A stretch of 64,000 bases of DNA. Origin: Quillaja saponaria (taxonomy: Eukaryota; Streptophyta; Magnoliopsida; Fabales; Quillajaceae). How positions within the stretch are numbered: position 1 is the first letter of the stretch; each line of letters begins with the position of its first letter. The DNA is taken from NCBI GenBank assembly GCA_029379385.1, contig CM055610.1, forward strand, positions 19,431,422 through 19,495,421, written 5' to 3'. The position numbers and the translations under genes are program-made. Below the pieces are notes generated by a model that ran no database searches, was not told the origin of the DNA, and saw only the letters and a list, made by a program, of their open reading frames with translations. Positions 34,511-47,154 of the stretch are shown one piece after another.

Positions 34511-35980
34511 ACAACCACGAGGTGCAGCATAACAATCATTCAAAAACTAGACGTCTGAATGAACCCGTACTTGGAATTGAGCAGAGCACCAGGCAGTCCT
34601 AGCAAACAAACAGATAGAGAAGGTAGACAACAAGTGCACTGAAACTGATACAAACTTAGTTCTGCCGAATCAAGACCCTTTCGAGAAACACGTTTCTTGA
34701 TAAGACCAAAATGACAACATATACTGTAATTCCATGATGAACAACAGGGAATTAACATATAGTACTATTTACCTCCATTGCTTTGATAACTATTAGCTAG
34801 TAGAAAACAAGAAGAGGGCATATGAGGCAACTCTCAAGCCACACTTATTATAGTAGTTCTACTATGTATAGTATCTATATTATTATTATGATCATCATTT
34901 GCCTTAATCAATGCCGTCCCTCATGTTTCAATTTGGTCAAAATGTAGTCCTTATAGTTATTTTAAAAATCCAATCTCCCTACCATGAATCTCTATCAAAT
35001 GCATGCCTACGCGGCTGACGGAAATCTGATGTGGTTTGCAAACTCAACAGAAAATCCCAACGGAACAATTACATGGGCAAATCCAACTTATCATAGACCA
35101 ATCCTACCCCGTAAATCAAGATCCAAAGGAACAACTACACAGGAAAATAATTCGGGAAATTAGACTTTGAAGCAAAGACCTCAAAAATGGAATAGAACCA
35201 AACAAGCACAAAGTGATGCATCACAATTTGCAGGACAAAATGTCCCAATCTCATGATTCACAAAACATTTCGATCCGGAGATATAAAATGTATAGTCTGA
35301 GTCCTTCGCAGGTGGGTTATTAAAGGGTGTTTCCTACAAACAAAATTCTAAATATTGTTTTCTTAATAAATTAATCTTTCCTAATTTTTATGTTTTACTC
35401 AAATTTCGAAATACCATTATGTGATTTACCCACAAAACACATTTTAAGTCATTCACAAGATTATTCAAAAATAATGTTTGTATTAACCATGATTTCTTAT
35501 ATTTGAATATTCACAATTAAATAGATGAACTTTCTAATAATAACTTTAAAAGGCTCATATGATCATATTCCCAGACAATCACAAGAGCAGAAAAGATACA
35601 CCCTGTTCAACAAGAGATGAATGCCGATAAACTTCTTAGTGACGGATTAGTATTCAATCTGAAGCAATTGAAACTCAAATAAAGTTGACAGATTTCTAAA
35701 ACAAAAGCAACTCCACATCTCTGGGAGTGCCCGCAACATTGAAACGCATGGCGGTGTTCCTAATGAAAGCGCTTGTAATTCTTGAAACCGGAAGACTGGT
35801 AGATACCCTCATTATCATGACATCCTCCATATGAGCAAATCCTACAGAGAAGTGCCTTTCCATGATTCAGCATGATTTATCGTTTATAAAGAAGTTTCTT
35901 AGTGAGCGCCTAATGGCCATCAAGAATTGAGGGTCAACGGATCGAAAGAATAGCGTTCATCACCTGTAAAAGCGCATAAT
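34511..35980. other. Intergenic DNA and presumed 3' UTR of the NSR-like gene
   Basis: No open frame with family resemblance. The part nearest 35980 should include the 3' UTR of the RNA-binding protein gene. The 72-residue minus open frame at 34540-34758 is not recognised. Confidence 0.4.
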
Positions 35981-38900
35981 TCAACGCTTGCCACGATGCC
36001 TGGCACCTGACCGTGCACCAGGATAGCGAGCAAATTGCAACCTTAAATTAACTGAGTCGCGGTTATCCTCATCAAACTTGTAACCTGCAAAATTAAGGTT
36101 CACTACTTACTCTGAACAACGAGCCACGTTTTCAACGGCGGAATTAGGACTTGAGCAGACAGATGATATAAGACGTGCGCAAGCATTAGCTCAGCTTACT
36201 GTACAAATAAACTCGGAAGTCGAAACATACCTTAAAAATTGTTCAAACTACCAAGACACAAAGTGTGGGTAACCATTCAACCCTGAATTGCAAAAAGGCA
36301 GGCAAAGGAGGATTGGTAAGGAAAGGTCTCTGACCTTCCAAAAGTAAATCTCTCTCACAAAGCCTTCTGCTTACACCTTATGCATTCTGAAGGGCGCATT
36401 TTGTGACAAGTCTATCCCACATAAGTTAAGCTGATCTATCTATAGAGAAGGAACAAGGACAACTAAGGTGTCGCAAAAGATACAGTCCAGGTAATCATCC
36501 TAAAACTACTAACAGTAAGTGAGACACACTAGGTCAATCTCCTTAACAAGTCCGGATAAACCCATTTGCTAGCGCAGCCATTAATTTCTGGGGAAACCAA
36601 AATTCGTCCCATATAACCTAGGTGAGTTACACTAGACCAAGAAAGTGACAGCATTCACAATTTGCAAATTTAATACGGCTCATTTGTATAATTGGGCCTA
36701 ACGTTTTGTAAAGGGAAGCTCACTGATTTCATGAATCCAAAAAGCATACTCCAGAAGCTTACATACAAGCATCTTATTTACCGTGCTAAATTCTGGTAAT
36801 AGTTGGACCAGAATCTGTCATTATTCTTTACATAAAGCAAACTATAAACCTTCCAATTTGAGTTCGTCATCTTAATCTGAACACCTTCGAGGGGAGGCGT
36901 ATTTCTGTTTTTGAGATGTGCGAACTAAAGATTTTGAGAGGTTAAGAATTTATTTTCCTTTTCTCTTTTAACTAATTGGGACCCATTACAAACATAAATG
37001 AGAGATATATACTGCTTTCATGATATTTTCTACATAGCCAAGCAATATTTCATTGTCTCGTCCAGCTTCCCAAGAACATAAGATGTTTTCAATTTGTGTT
37101 CACAGTACATTTTGTTGCCGCTATAGATTCAATCTTAGAGCTATGGCCCAAATAAAGGAAGAAAGAAAAAACTTAAAAGAGTCAATCCCACCATGACTTA
37201 CCAAAGTTATTTATGTATCATATGAGATATACAACACAATAAACTCTCCATCCATCCCCAGAAAGAGAAAATCAAGTAGCATGATAAAAATGACATATAT
37301 TTCTGAATTTTCTGCCCCGAGTTAATAACTTTACAGAGCAAGGTTCTGAGGGAAGTATGCAAATTCTACATAACTGACATAGTAAAGGACAGGAGATATA
37401 ATCATTGAGTTGGATAGGCCATCTCAAGATGAGACTCTTATTCATTAAAGTCAAAGGAAAAGAAACCTTACCTTGTAAGGCGTCCATGGCAGTTGCTGCA
37501 TGGGCTGGACTCACAAAATCAACAAAACAAAGTACCAGTGGATCTCCCCCAGGCTGCACACAGTAGCACATTAGCACTTAGTAAATCCATCATTAAACTA
37601 TATGTTGATTATGTACTTTAGAAAGATAAACTTACATGTTTTGATTCCTTGATAACAAGTCTCACTTCTTTGTAGCCAACAAAAGGGCGAAAGATATCTG
37701 CACTGGAAGTTTAGGAGGAGAAATATTCAAAGGAAACAAAAAAAGAAACACAAACTGATCAAAAAGTGTGCTAAAATGTAAGGAACTTCATAATAGGATA
37801 CGGGCCACTTCCCGTCGCTTACAGTTGGAAGGCAAACCCTCCACGTACAGCGTATTGGTAGCACCAGAAGGAAGGGGCCACTCCGCGCTTCCACTACTGA
37901 ATTCCATGGTCTTGTCTTTTGCAGTTGTTCTTGGCTCTACTCCCACAACATCCACAAGACGTGGATCGTCAACAGAATGACCAGATATTCCCCCACCAAT
38001 GGGTCTGGCAGACGGTCCCCCACTATAAGATGAAACTTGCTGAAACATTTTAAGTGACGTTAGCCATAAACTTGTAACAAATCGATTAAGATTAGCATCC
38101 ATAAAAAAAACACTAAAAACAATTTGGTACCGCAGTACGAAGATAACGGTCATAGGATGCTCCAATAGACTCAGTATCTCTAATTACTCGGAGTGGTCCC
38201 CTATCCTCATCATGGGGAAAATAATTGGGCAAGTCATGGCCACCAGATAGATCTTCAAAATTAAGACTTTCAATTAATGATTGATTGAAAGATATATAGA
38301 CGAAGAGAAATTCTAAGTGATGATAGAAGGCAGAAGAGGACTGCCTATCACATCACTTCATGAGGAAAATTGATATGCCAATAAAACTATTAATAGAAGA
38401 ATAATTTTCAACACTATGACTGAGCCATTGAAGATATTGATCTCCCAGAAAATCAATTGCCAAATAATCACTCACGCACAATCAGATCTCTAGTTAAGTT
38501 CGGTATAGATGCTATGCAATTAAGTACAGAAGCAATTTGCAAATTTTCCATATTTAGTTATATACTTTAAAGGCAAGCATGGAATATCAGAAATCAGCAT
38601 CAACGTATGGGGCAGGACGAAGGGTGTTATGACAGCCCCATTCTAATGGCCAATCTAGATACTCACAATTATACATAATACGAACCTACAATTTTCAATT
38701 TGACAAGCTCATTGTACAGTTAGGATGCAGTTGATAAAAAATGCCAATTTCCAAGGAGACTATTTTCTCCTCTGGCCACTTAAACCTAAACCTAAAAGCT
38801 GATCTACCCTAAGAACAGTGGTCTCCATAAATTGAGTAAGAATTGTAGTTATTTCCGATTTCATTAACATGAAAACTGAGGTTCTCCAACTCAACTCAGC

Positions 38901-39178
38901 ACTACCGGAGACCAACTACGAAAAAACTATTATTCTTCCACACTCCCATTTCTTATTTTCATCATAAAAATCAATCGCAGACAAAACCCTTCGCAAAACA
39001 ATAACACCAGTTCCTAAAAACCCTAAATTTTCCATATACGAAAAGATACACACAAAAAATTGGAAGATTAAGAGCTTCCAATACCGTATTCTGCTCGCAA
39101 GCGCTTCCCAATCAATGAAGACATTGCCGACGAAGGCATTTGTCGTGCATCGCCGTATCTCCAATAAGCGTCCGACAT
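35981..39178 (-). CDS. Nuclear speckle RNA-binding protein (NSR-like, RRM)
   Basis: Six exons join in phase on the minus strand: 39085-39178, 38131-38252, 37802-38039, 37636-37697, 37472-37553 and 35981-36084 (stop TGA 35981-35983). They give 233 residues. A single RRM lies at about residues 133-222: RNP2 is LYVEGL (136-141) in TNTLYVEGLPSNCKRREVA, and RNP1 is LVLCFVDF (178-185). The C-terminus RLQFARYPGARSGARHRGKR is basic and Arg/Gly-rich. The arrangement matches Arabidopsis NSRa/NSRb, which bind alternatively spliced mRNAs and lncRNAs in nuclear speckles. The N-terminus has SSLIGKRLR and a block around SGGHDLPNYF. Intron phases agree throughout and no defects were seen. The first intron is about 0.8 kb and the last about 1.4 kb. 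Confidence 0.9.
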
Positions 39179-39399
39179 GTAAAAAGATACTACCACAAAG
39201 ACAGAGAACCACACAAACAGAAGGAAGATGAAACTGAGGATGAAGGCGAACTGAGTTCGTATCTTCGATATGAATAAGGAGGAAGCAAGATTAGTTTGTA
39301 TTTTCTGAGGAAAGGTAGAAGTGGCAAAGTGCAGCTGAAGCACGGGTTTTCCTTTCGTTTTAACATTTTTTTGATCCTCACAGAATTTTTTCGATTAAT

Positions 39400-40270
39400 T
39401 TCATTTTAACCCATGAACTACCTTATAATTTTTAATAGCCCTGTAAATTATTAAATTAGACACATAACTTTCTCATATAATTTAACAAACAACCCCTAAT
39501 CATCTAAATTATCTATTAAATCCAAAAAATTAATTCAAAATAAATTAAATTATCCTTGTTATAAAAATTTTATTGTATTTTCTATTTTTATTATTTATTT
39601 TTATCTATCAAATTAAACACTTTATTGATTCTATTTTAGTATAATATATGTTATATATTGATAATATTTCAATCCATATATGTTAAATATTTATCAATAT
39701 AGATAGTTCCATTGTGAGAAAAAAAAAAAAAAAGAGAAAAAGAGAAAAAGAGAAAAAAATATTAAAAAACTAATAACAATATAATTTATTTTTTTTGAGA
39801 GTTATTTGTTAATTATGACATAAATTTAGGGTTATGTGTCTAATTTAATAATTTATAAGAACTATTACAAAATATATAATAATTCATAAGAATAAAGTAT
39901 AATTAATTATTTGTTTATTAAAAAAACTATTTTTTTTTTCTTTTTTGGTACAAGAAAAAACTAGCACTCCAGTATGACATTCGAAATGAAATTTGTTGAA
40001 TTTGTTTCTTTCTTTCAAGTAAGTAAAATTTGTTGTTTGCCATAAAATATTTGATTCCATCCTGCTTGTATAACTTGCTTAACACATTTGTAATTTGACT
40101 GTTTTTCAGTTAAAATATTTCTCAAAACTTCCTTAATCTCTAGTAAGAAAAATCGTAGATAAAAATTCAAGTCCCGACCTTTTAGTTTGAAAAGTTTATT
40201 TTTTTAATACTAACAATTTCCGAATTCTTCAAAAGAAAAACGAACAACCAAGAAAATTTTGAATTTTTGT
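39400..40270. other. AT-rich intergenic DNA
   Basis: Lies upstream of the NSR-like gene and is very AT-rich. An A-rich tract with GAGAAAAA units sits at 39720-39757 (AAAAAGAGAAAAAGAGAAAA). No gene seen. Confidence 0.45.
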
Positions 40271-41280
40271 TTTCCTAATTTGAAAAGATGAGAAATTCTC
40301 TCAAACATTAGTAATAGAGATTTGCGAGTATGCACTTGACAAGGGCCAACAATAAGCCGAGCTAGCTTGTTAAGGACTCAGCTCGAGCTTGACTTATTTA
40401 CTAAACGAGCCTATCTTGAGCTTTATTTTAAAATAGTTTAATAAAATGAGTCGAGCTCAATTTTTTTAAAGTTTGGCTCTTAAGCTCGCGAGCTAGCTCG
40501 TTTAGTATTATTTATTAATTTTTTATGATTTATATACGTAACTTAATTTGATGGTAAATTATACAAAAAATTATTAAGTAGGTCATGGGTTCAACTCATT
40601 TCGATTACAAAATCACCTTAAAGAGTCCTTACTGAGCCAAACTTGAATCTTGGATTTAGGCTCACGAGTTCAAAACTTAACAAGCTGAACTCAGCTCGTT
40701 GTCACTCCTAAGTTGGCTAATAATTTTAGCTCTAAATGAAATTAATAACTAACATACAATATATTTTGTTTTTCCTAATTTGTAAAGATGAGAAATTCTC
40801 TCAAACATTAGTAATAGAGATTTGAGAGTATGCACTTGACAAGGGCCGACAATAAGCAGAGCTATCTTGTTAAGGACTCGGCTCGAGCTTGACTTTTTTG
40901 CTAAACGAGCCTATCTTGAGTTTTATTATAAACTAGTTTAGTAAAATCAGCCCAGCTCAATTTTTTTAAAATTTGGCTCTTAAGCTCGTGAGCTAGCTCG
41001 TTTAGTATTATTTATTAAAATTTATTATTATATATAATTATAATAAAATTATTTATATACGTAACTTAGTTTGGTAGAAAATTATACAAAAAGTTATTAA
41101 GTAGGTCATGGGTTCAACTCATTTCGATTACAAAATCACCTTCAAGAGTCCTTAATAAGCCAAATTTAAACTTAAATTTAGGCTTACAAGTCCAAAATTT
41201 AACAAGCCGAACTCAGCTCGTTGTCACCCTTTACTAATAATTTTAGCTCTAAATGAAATTAATAACTAACATATAATATA
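40271..41280. repeat. Direct tandem repeat, two ~500-bp copies
   Basis: TTTCCTAATTTG at 40271 and at 40771 starts two copies exactly 500 bp apart. Shared words in order are GATGAGAAATTCTCTCAAAC, GAGTATGCACTTGACAAGGG, CTCGAGCTTGACTT, AACGAGCCTATCTTGAG, GAGCTAGCTCGTTTAGT, GTAGGTCATGGGTTCAACTC and CTAAATGAAATTAATAACTA. The GGGTTCAACTC word resembles a Pol III B box. A tRNA-derived SINE origin is possible but the A box is weak. The second copy carries a short insertion around 41015-41045. Not coding. Confidence 0.85.
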
Positions 41281-41731
41281 CTTTTGAGCCCTTACAAGTC
41301 AATGGACCAATGCCAATCCCTGTGAGAAGAAACGTGGAAAAGTGAACTTTAGTATTTTAATCTGAAATAATCTTCATTGGTGAATTATTCGTTTTCTTGT
41401 ATACCATTTTCTCCTCACCAGATATTGTCACTATCAGTGCCAACCTCTCTTTGGATAAATTATTAACTCCCTTTGAAAAATTTTCGGAGAATACTAACTT
41501 AGCATGTTGGATTTCTGAGCATATACAAGCCCTCCTTTCTTCTTATATATATAGTTGTGTATTCATCATATTTGGCAGCAGAAGTATGAACGTCTGATAT
41601 CTACAATAAACTTTTACTAGCCAGTACTAGAAAAATTTCTGCAAAGAGTCTTTACTTATGCCTGTTAGGCTGTTACTGATAATTAAATAACATGATTCTT
41701 TCTTCTTGCTTTGTAATATGTTTTCAGATCA

Positions 41732-43335
41732 ATGGCGGAACTTGGTGATCCTTCCTCCTCTTACAGCTGCAGGAATTGCCAAAATCCTATTGCCTTTCGT
41801 AGTGACCTTCTCTCTAAGAACTATAAGGTAAATGGATATATAGTACTGTTAACTGCAAAATTATTAACACAGAACCTCATGAAGCCTACAGCTAGATTAA
41901 GATGTTGAATAATGAAACGAGACCATTTTTCTTTTCCTGTTTCATTTCCTATATGCCGTTTTCGGAAACTAGAAGATGTTTCATAATCAAGAGCTACAAG
42001 ATTGTTACATTAATATTGTTACATTTTTCTTTTGGTTTTCTTGGATTTGAAGGAGAAGAGGATGATATATACGAAATAATGGTGCTGTAGATCTCGATTT
42101 CAAACAATTTTTTTCTCTCAGTAGATGAGTCTCTTTAAGTCTTATCCACAAAGTAGAAATAGCTGTTGATAGGGTGAGAATAGTCAATTGTCTATCTCTT
42201 TATTGTAAAACTAGCGGTGATCCAATTGTCCATTTTCTATGCAATCCATTCTTAATATATAGATATATATATATATAGTATTCACAAGTTCACATGTCCT
42301 TATCAAACTCTAGAAAATTTCCAATTCCTTATATTTTGGTCTATTGAGTTTTTCCAATTCAACCATAGCAATTTCTCTGAACATTCCCTTTTCATATTTA
42401 ATTCCACCACGGAGTGCTGCTCCTTATGTTTGAAAGCAAAATATCATACCATCCTTCTGTAAGAAGATTTGCTTACTGCTTTACCAGTTACATGCTCATA
42501 GTGTTAAAGTTCAATTTCCATCTACCACTCATAGTGTCCTTAAAGATCATTTTCCATCTAACGAGTGTTACACATATAGCTAAAGTTTTTCCCTTCCTTT
42601 TTCTCATATTCTTAATAAGACTGATGCAGGTTTTGCAGCAGAAAAATGATAGCTAGTCATTCCATATACCACTGCAGATTTTGCAGACATATGCCCTAAA
42701 TGATGTCCTTGTTTCTATGGATTTGGGTAGAGAAATTCTAGGATCTTGCAGGAAAAAAAAAAAAAAAAAAAATCTTTTAGTCAACTCTAAGTCTCTGCCA
42801 TTGTGGTTAATCTGCTCCAATTCAGGAATTTCAGATACAGTGCAGTGCATCTTAGCTAGGAACAGGACCCAGAACCAGGGTCTTCAATATAATTTCAAAT
42901 TATAGTCATTTTAGATCAGTATGTAGTTTGAAACTTAAAAAGGAATTTTATTGGAAACCCACCATCAAATATGCAGCTTTGGTGTTTCCCTTTCCTAGTT
43001 TTACATATACTTGTCAATTGTCATCTATGAACTAAAATAAATGGTTATGTTTCTAATATGAGTCCAGTTGTTTTATTAGTGCCTTAACTTTCTATTGCAT
43101 TGCTATCTAGGCAAAATCTGGACCTGCCTTTATGTTTTCTCATGCTTTCAACATCATTGTGGGTCAGAAGCAAGACAGAGAACTCTTAACAGGGATGTAC
43201 ACTGTTGCTGGAATATACTGCAGCAACTGTGGTCAGGAACTAGGTTGGAAGTATGTGAAAGCATATGAGGTTATACAGAAGTTCAAGGAAGGAAAATTTA
43301 TAATTGAAAGGGCAAAGATTGCCAAGGAGTACTAA
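41732..43335 (+). CDS. Yippee-like protein 1
   Basis: Two exons: 41732-41827 (32 codons) and 43111-43335, joined in phase 0 (AAG|GTAAAT .. CTATCTAG|GCA). The product is 106 residues. A Yippee zinc-binding fold is indicated by two CxxC pairs, C13-C16 (YSCRNC) and C69-C72 (GIYCSNCGQELGWKY). The FMFSHAFNIIVG and KFKEGKFIIERAKI segments are conserved in the family. Plant Yippee proteins are short and nuclear/cytosolic; their role is poorly defined, though animal YPEL5 belongs to the CTLH/GID ubiquitin ligase. An acceptor-like TTTTCAG at 41721-41727 just before the ATG suggests a 5' UTR intron. A paralogue follows 2.0 kb downstream in the same orientation. Confidence 0.93.
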
Positions 43336-44560
43336 TAGATTCTCTTTCACAAGGCAATATGATAATTAATAATAAACAGTCTCTCATTTCCTGAAATGTT
43401 CTTCAGTATACTATGTATAATAAGTTACTTGACTATGTCTATATTTGTTGATTTCATAGAATTTACCTTTTTATTACTATTTCCACTTGTTATTTTGTCG
43501 TTCTAATTATCTTTTGTTAATGATAATCTTTGAAGAACGTAATTCTAATTAATTAGTAGTACACTATAATATTTATAAGAAATCAAAATACATTTATGAG
43601 GTCTTATCAAATAAGTATATTTTAGATGAAGTATATAGTTAATTTTACTTACAAGACGTGATTTAATAATAAGTTATATTTGAGTTTAATGGTTGAAGAA
43701 TCTCTATAATATTAAAAATTTAAACCCACTGAAAAAATGAGAAATAATCACCAAACTCATTCAGGCTAAAATATTGTTTGACACTTTAAACATTTTTGTA
43801 TTACAATAGCAAAATTGTGTTAGGTCTGTGCTTCTAAGATATTAGTAGTGACTTGCTAGTTCAATTGGATTCTCCCTTTCGGTAGTCCATCCCATCAATG
43901 TGTTAAACAATTGGCTCTGTTAGTCATCTTTGGCCCATCTCAGAATAGGTTCGAATGTATGTGCCCTTTTAGTGAGAAAAGAGAAAAAGATCAGGTCACC
44001 CAGTAGAAGCACAGTTGGAAGAAACTGAAACTTCACGATATGGTTAGGCACGTGGTTGAAAAGTGGGTCTAACTTTATTAAGAGTTTACAAACATTTTAA
44101 GTTCATTAATACCAATAATAATTTCATTTTTTTCCATTGTTAACATTAAAAAAGATTCTTTTGGAGCATGTTGGGTGCACAGTATTAGTGTAGTTGAACG
44201 TAAGATGATGCATTTATTTCAGTTTGACGGCCAATAATGTTTTAACCAGTTTGTATGTAATTTATTATTCTAATTTTTGATTTGATCAAAATATGTCATG
44301 TCACAACAAAATTAAAAAACTTAAAAATATTTTACATCCCACAATCTACTTAAAAAATTTAAACTCACACGAAGTTAATAAAACAAAAAAAATAAAATTC
44401 ACCCATACTTTTTAACTGCTCAACTTTTTGAGATGTGTCTTAAACTCAGTCCAAATGTTAGCTTAAACGACGTAGTTTCGAACCGGAAAAATACGTGTTA
44501 ATGTGCAATTTCGTGCGCGTCAATTTACTGCTGCTGCGTACGGCACTCAACTGATTCATC
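43336..44560. other. Spacer between the two Yippee-like genes
   Basis: AT-rich, with the 3' UTR of the first gene at its left end and the presumed promoter of the second at its right end. No repeat or other gene was recognised. Confidence 0.45.
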
Positions 44561-44661
44561 GTCAACTCAAATATTACGAAGAAGTTTCTTTTATCTGTCT
44601 CTGTCAGGTCTAAATCCTCCGACGGTGAATGGAACAGAGTTCAGAGACTGAGACTAATCAG
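44560..44661 (+). other. Probable 5' UTR exon of Yippee-like gene 2
   Basis: GAGACTAATCAG|GTGAGTCA at 44650-44669 is a strong donor, 0.67 kb before the coding start. The exon contains an ATG (GAATGGAACAG) whose frame would run across the junction and soon stop, so it would act as a short upstream ORF. Inferred from splice consensus only; an acceptor near 45284-45306 would suit. Confidence 0.4.
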
Positions 44662-45326
44662 GTGAGTCATGAAGGTAAAAAAGTTGTATTTCTCTTTCTA
44701 ATTCTTTTTAATTAAAGCTACCCCTTTGTCTTTTCATAATGCTTAGCAAAAAGGTTATAATTTTTCATTCTTATTTTTGTGTTTTTCCAACTATAAGTGA
44801 ATCAATGTTGGATTTTTACAGCTCAGATCCTCGTCCACTCCCATTTCAACAATGGGGGTTCCCTTTTCTCAACTTTTTTAACTTCATAATTGTTTCCCAA
44901 TTTTATTTTTCTTGAAAGTGGGTTTTCTTTTATTTAATTAGTTAAATACTATTTTTTAAGTCTCTATCACACCCATTTCTTTTTGCAAACTCTCAAGGTT
45001 TAAAATGGGCATGTGGGAATCTTTACTCAACCTTGTAATTAACTGTGGTATAATCTTTCACGTTAACACCCCTTTGTTTCCTTATCTCATTGTTGCAGAC
45101 TTTTGGTTTATCTTTGAATTTGTTGCAGGTAAGGAGGCTAGTTCTTTTCATTTTGATGCTCGTTCTGTTTTTTCAGGTCATACCCTAACCTGTTTGTGAT
45201 TAACTTCTAAACCTTTCAGTTCAGTGAGTAATTGATATTTTCTCCTTTCTGTTTGTTTCTGATATTCTTGTGGGAGGGTAAGCAGTGAGCCTTTGAGGTG
45301 TTTATAGCTGAAATTGTTGATGATTA

Positions 45327-47154
45327 ATGGCGGAACTGATAGGACCTCGGTTGTACAGCTGTTGTAATTGTAGAAACCATGTTTCACTGCACGATGATAT
45401 AATTTCCAAGGCTTTTCAGGTGTGGCATCTTAACTTTAATTTCTCTTCCTTTCTTTTTTTAAATTTATTTTCTATGAGAAATACTTCAGATTAATTTTTA
45501 GCATCACTGTTAGCTTTGAATCTTTTGATATATCTCATATGGACTGCCTGTTGGCTAAGCTTTGCTTTGTCTGTCTATCCCATCCCTCTCCACTGCCCCC
45601 AATCCCTCCCCAAAAAAATGTAGACTGTTCATATGTATGATCATTGGGTTAAGTTTTTTTCTTAGGGTGAATTTTGTTTTGAAAATGAGGAGAGGCATGG
45701 GAAATTAGCAGATTGATGTGGCCAGAGCCCACGTAAAGGTAAATTCTTGATACCAAATTCTAGGATAGGAAAATAGAAACTGAATTTCCTTTTCAAATAT
45801 AAGGGCCAATTAGGAGCTTTGCTACATGAAAAGAAAAAAAAAAACTAAATTTCCTTTTCAAACTTAAGGGCCAACTAGGAGCTTCGCTACATCTTGACTT
45901 TTAGTTTATAGGAAACAAGAAAGATGATCCTAATACAGATCTAAGTGCTGATGAACTTATATACCCCAAAAATGAAAAACTTCTGATGTCTTAGTAAAAA
46001 TTGAAGTTGGTAATACTATGTTTCGATGTGAGATGAAGGTGGTATTTGTGCCAATGTAGATGATGGCAAGGTGGACAGTTAAGACATCATTAATAATCCA
46101 TGTACTAGTATGGATGGATGGGGGGAACGTGATTAGAATTGTACTGTTAAGAGACATGTTGCTGCACATTTTGGGGACATCATCCACACATTACTATTCA
46201 TAAATCATAGAAGCACCATAATTTTCCTGTATTCAACATGTACATGAGTAGAGGTTGTGGCTGTGATAATGGTGAGATGGTCAGATTGGTTTTAGTACGG
46301 TGGTGGTAAGTGGTAAAAGCAGCAATTCAAGTGGTGACAGCTAGGGTGTTTTGTATCCTACGGTCAGCAGAGGAATGTAGCTAGGTCATATCTAATGATT
46401 TCATTGTTAACAAACATATATTATTGGGAACTTCTATGTGCTTTGTACAGCTCCTCCTCTAATAAAGGAGTGCCACCTTTTTCTTTATTAGAGGGATGGC
46501 GGTGCACGGAGCAAAAAGCCCCGTGCAAATAGCCCCTCCCTATATTACTTGATGGTTTAATGGTTCACAAACAGATATTTATTATCATACTGTTTGGCTT
46601 ATATATTGATTATGTTCCCAGTTTCGGGAAGCACCTAAATGGCTTTTTCCCCCTGCTTTAGTTAGATTTAAAAGAAAGAAAAAAATTGTTTTACATTACA
46701 AATCAATCAAAATAGATAATGATTGAATGTGTTTTCTTCTGGGCATTGTATTCATTTTTTAAAAGCAGAAACATTTCCAAAGGATTCTTATCTCTTTTGG
46801 GCTTGATTATCTGGAAGCTGTTTTCTTGATATTCTTAATGTTTAACTTACAGTCAGTAGTTTAAACTACTAGGAAATTTTGCTCCAATCTTTGTCCAACA
46901 TTCTTCTCTATAAATTTTATTTTTAGGGGAGAAATGGCCGAGCTTTTCTGTTCTCCCATGCAATGAACATTGTTGTAGGGCCCAGAGAGGACAGGCATCT
47001 CACAACTGGTCTCCATACTGTTGCTGATATCTATTGTGGTGATTGCCGTGAAGTGTTGGGTTGGAAGTATGAACGCGCTTATGAAGCATCACAAAAGTAC
47101 AAGGAAGGGAAATTCATATTTGAAAAGTCAAAGATTGTTAAGGAGAACTGGTAG
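45327..47154 (+). CDS. Yippee-like protein 2
   Basis: Two exons, 45327-45419 (31 codons) and 46927-47154, join in phase 0 (TTTTCAG|GTGTGG .. ATTTTTAG|GGG). The product is 106 residues with zinc-binding CxxC pairs C12-C15 (YSCCNC) and C68-C71 (DIYCGDC). The family segments [26 protein letters not shown] and [19 protein letters not shown] are present. The intron sits at the same codon position as in the upstream paralogue, so the pair arose by tandem duplication. The duplication looks old: the proteins differ at many positions and the introns share little. An extra cysteine (CC at 12-13) and Asp/Arg next to the second pair distinguish this copy. Confidence 0.93.
45785..45892. repeat. Short direct repeat in the Yippee-like 2 intron
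   Basis: TTCCTTTTCAAATATAAGGG / CCAATTAGGAGCTTTGCTAC and TTCCTTTTCAAACTTAAGGG / CCAACTAGGAGCTTCGCTAC lie 65 bp apart, with an A-rich linker between them. Confidence 0.7.
46456..46494. repeat. Perfect 12-bp inverted repeat with 15-nt loop
   Basis: CCTCTAATAAAG (46456-46467) and CTTTATTAGAGG (46483-46494) are exact complements, in the intron of the second Yippee-like gene. A second short inverted pair follows (GCACGG..CCGTGC, about 46504-46526). This could be the remains of a small foldback element. Confidence 0.6.

Noticed and set aside
37272..37471. Read-through of NSR exon 5 into the intron (VSFPLTLMNK..)
   Set aside because: A strong donor (CAAG|GTAAGG) and a family-matching exon 6 at 35981-36084 show that this is intron.
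40570..40610. tRNA-like B box GGGTTCAACTC
   Set aside because: No cloverleaf can be drawn around it, so it is not a tRNA gene. It is kept only as a hint of a SINE-like origin of the repeat.
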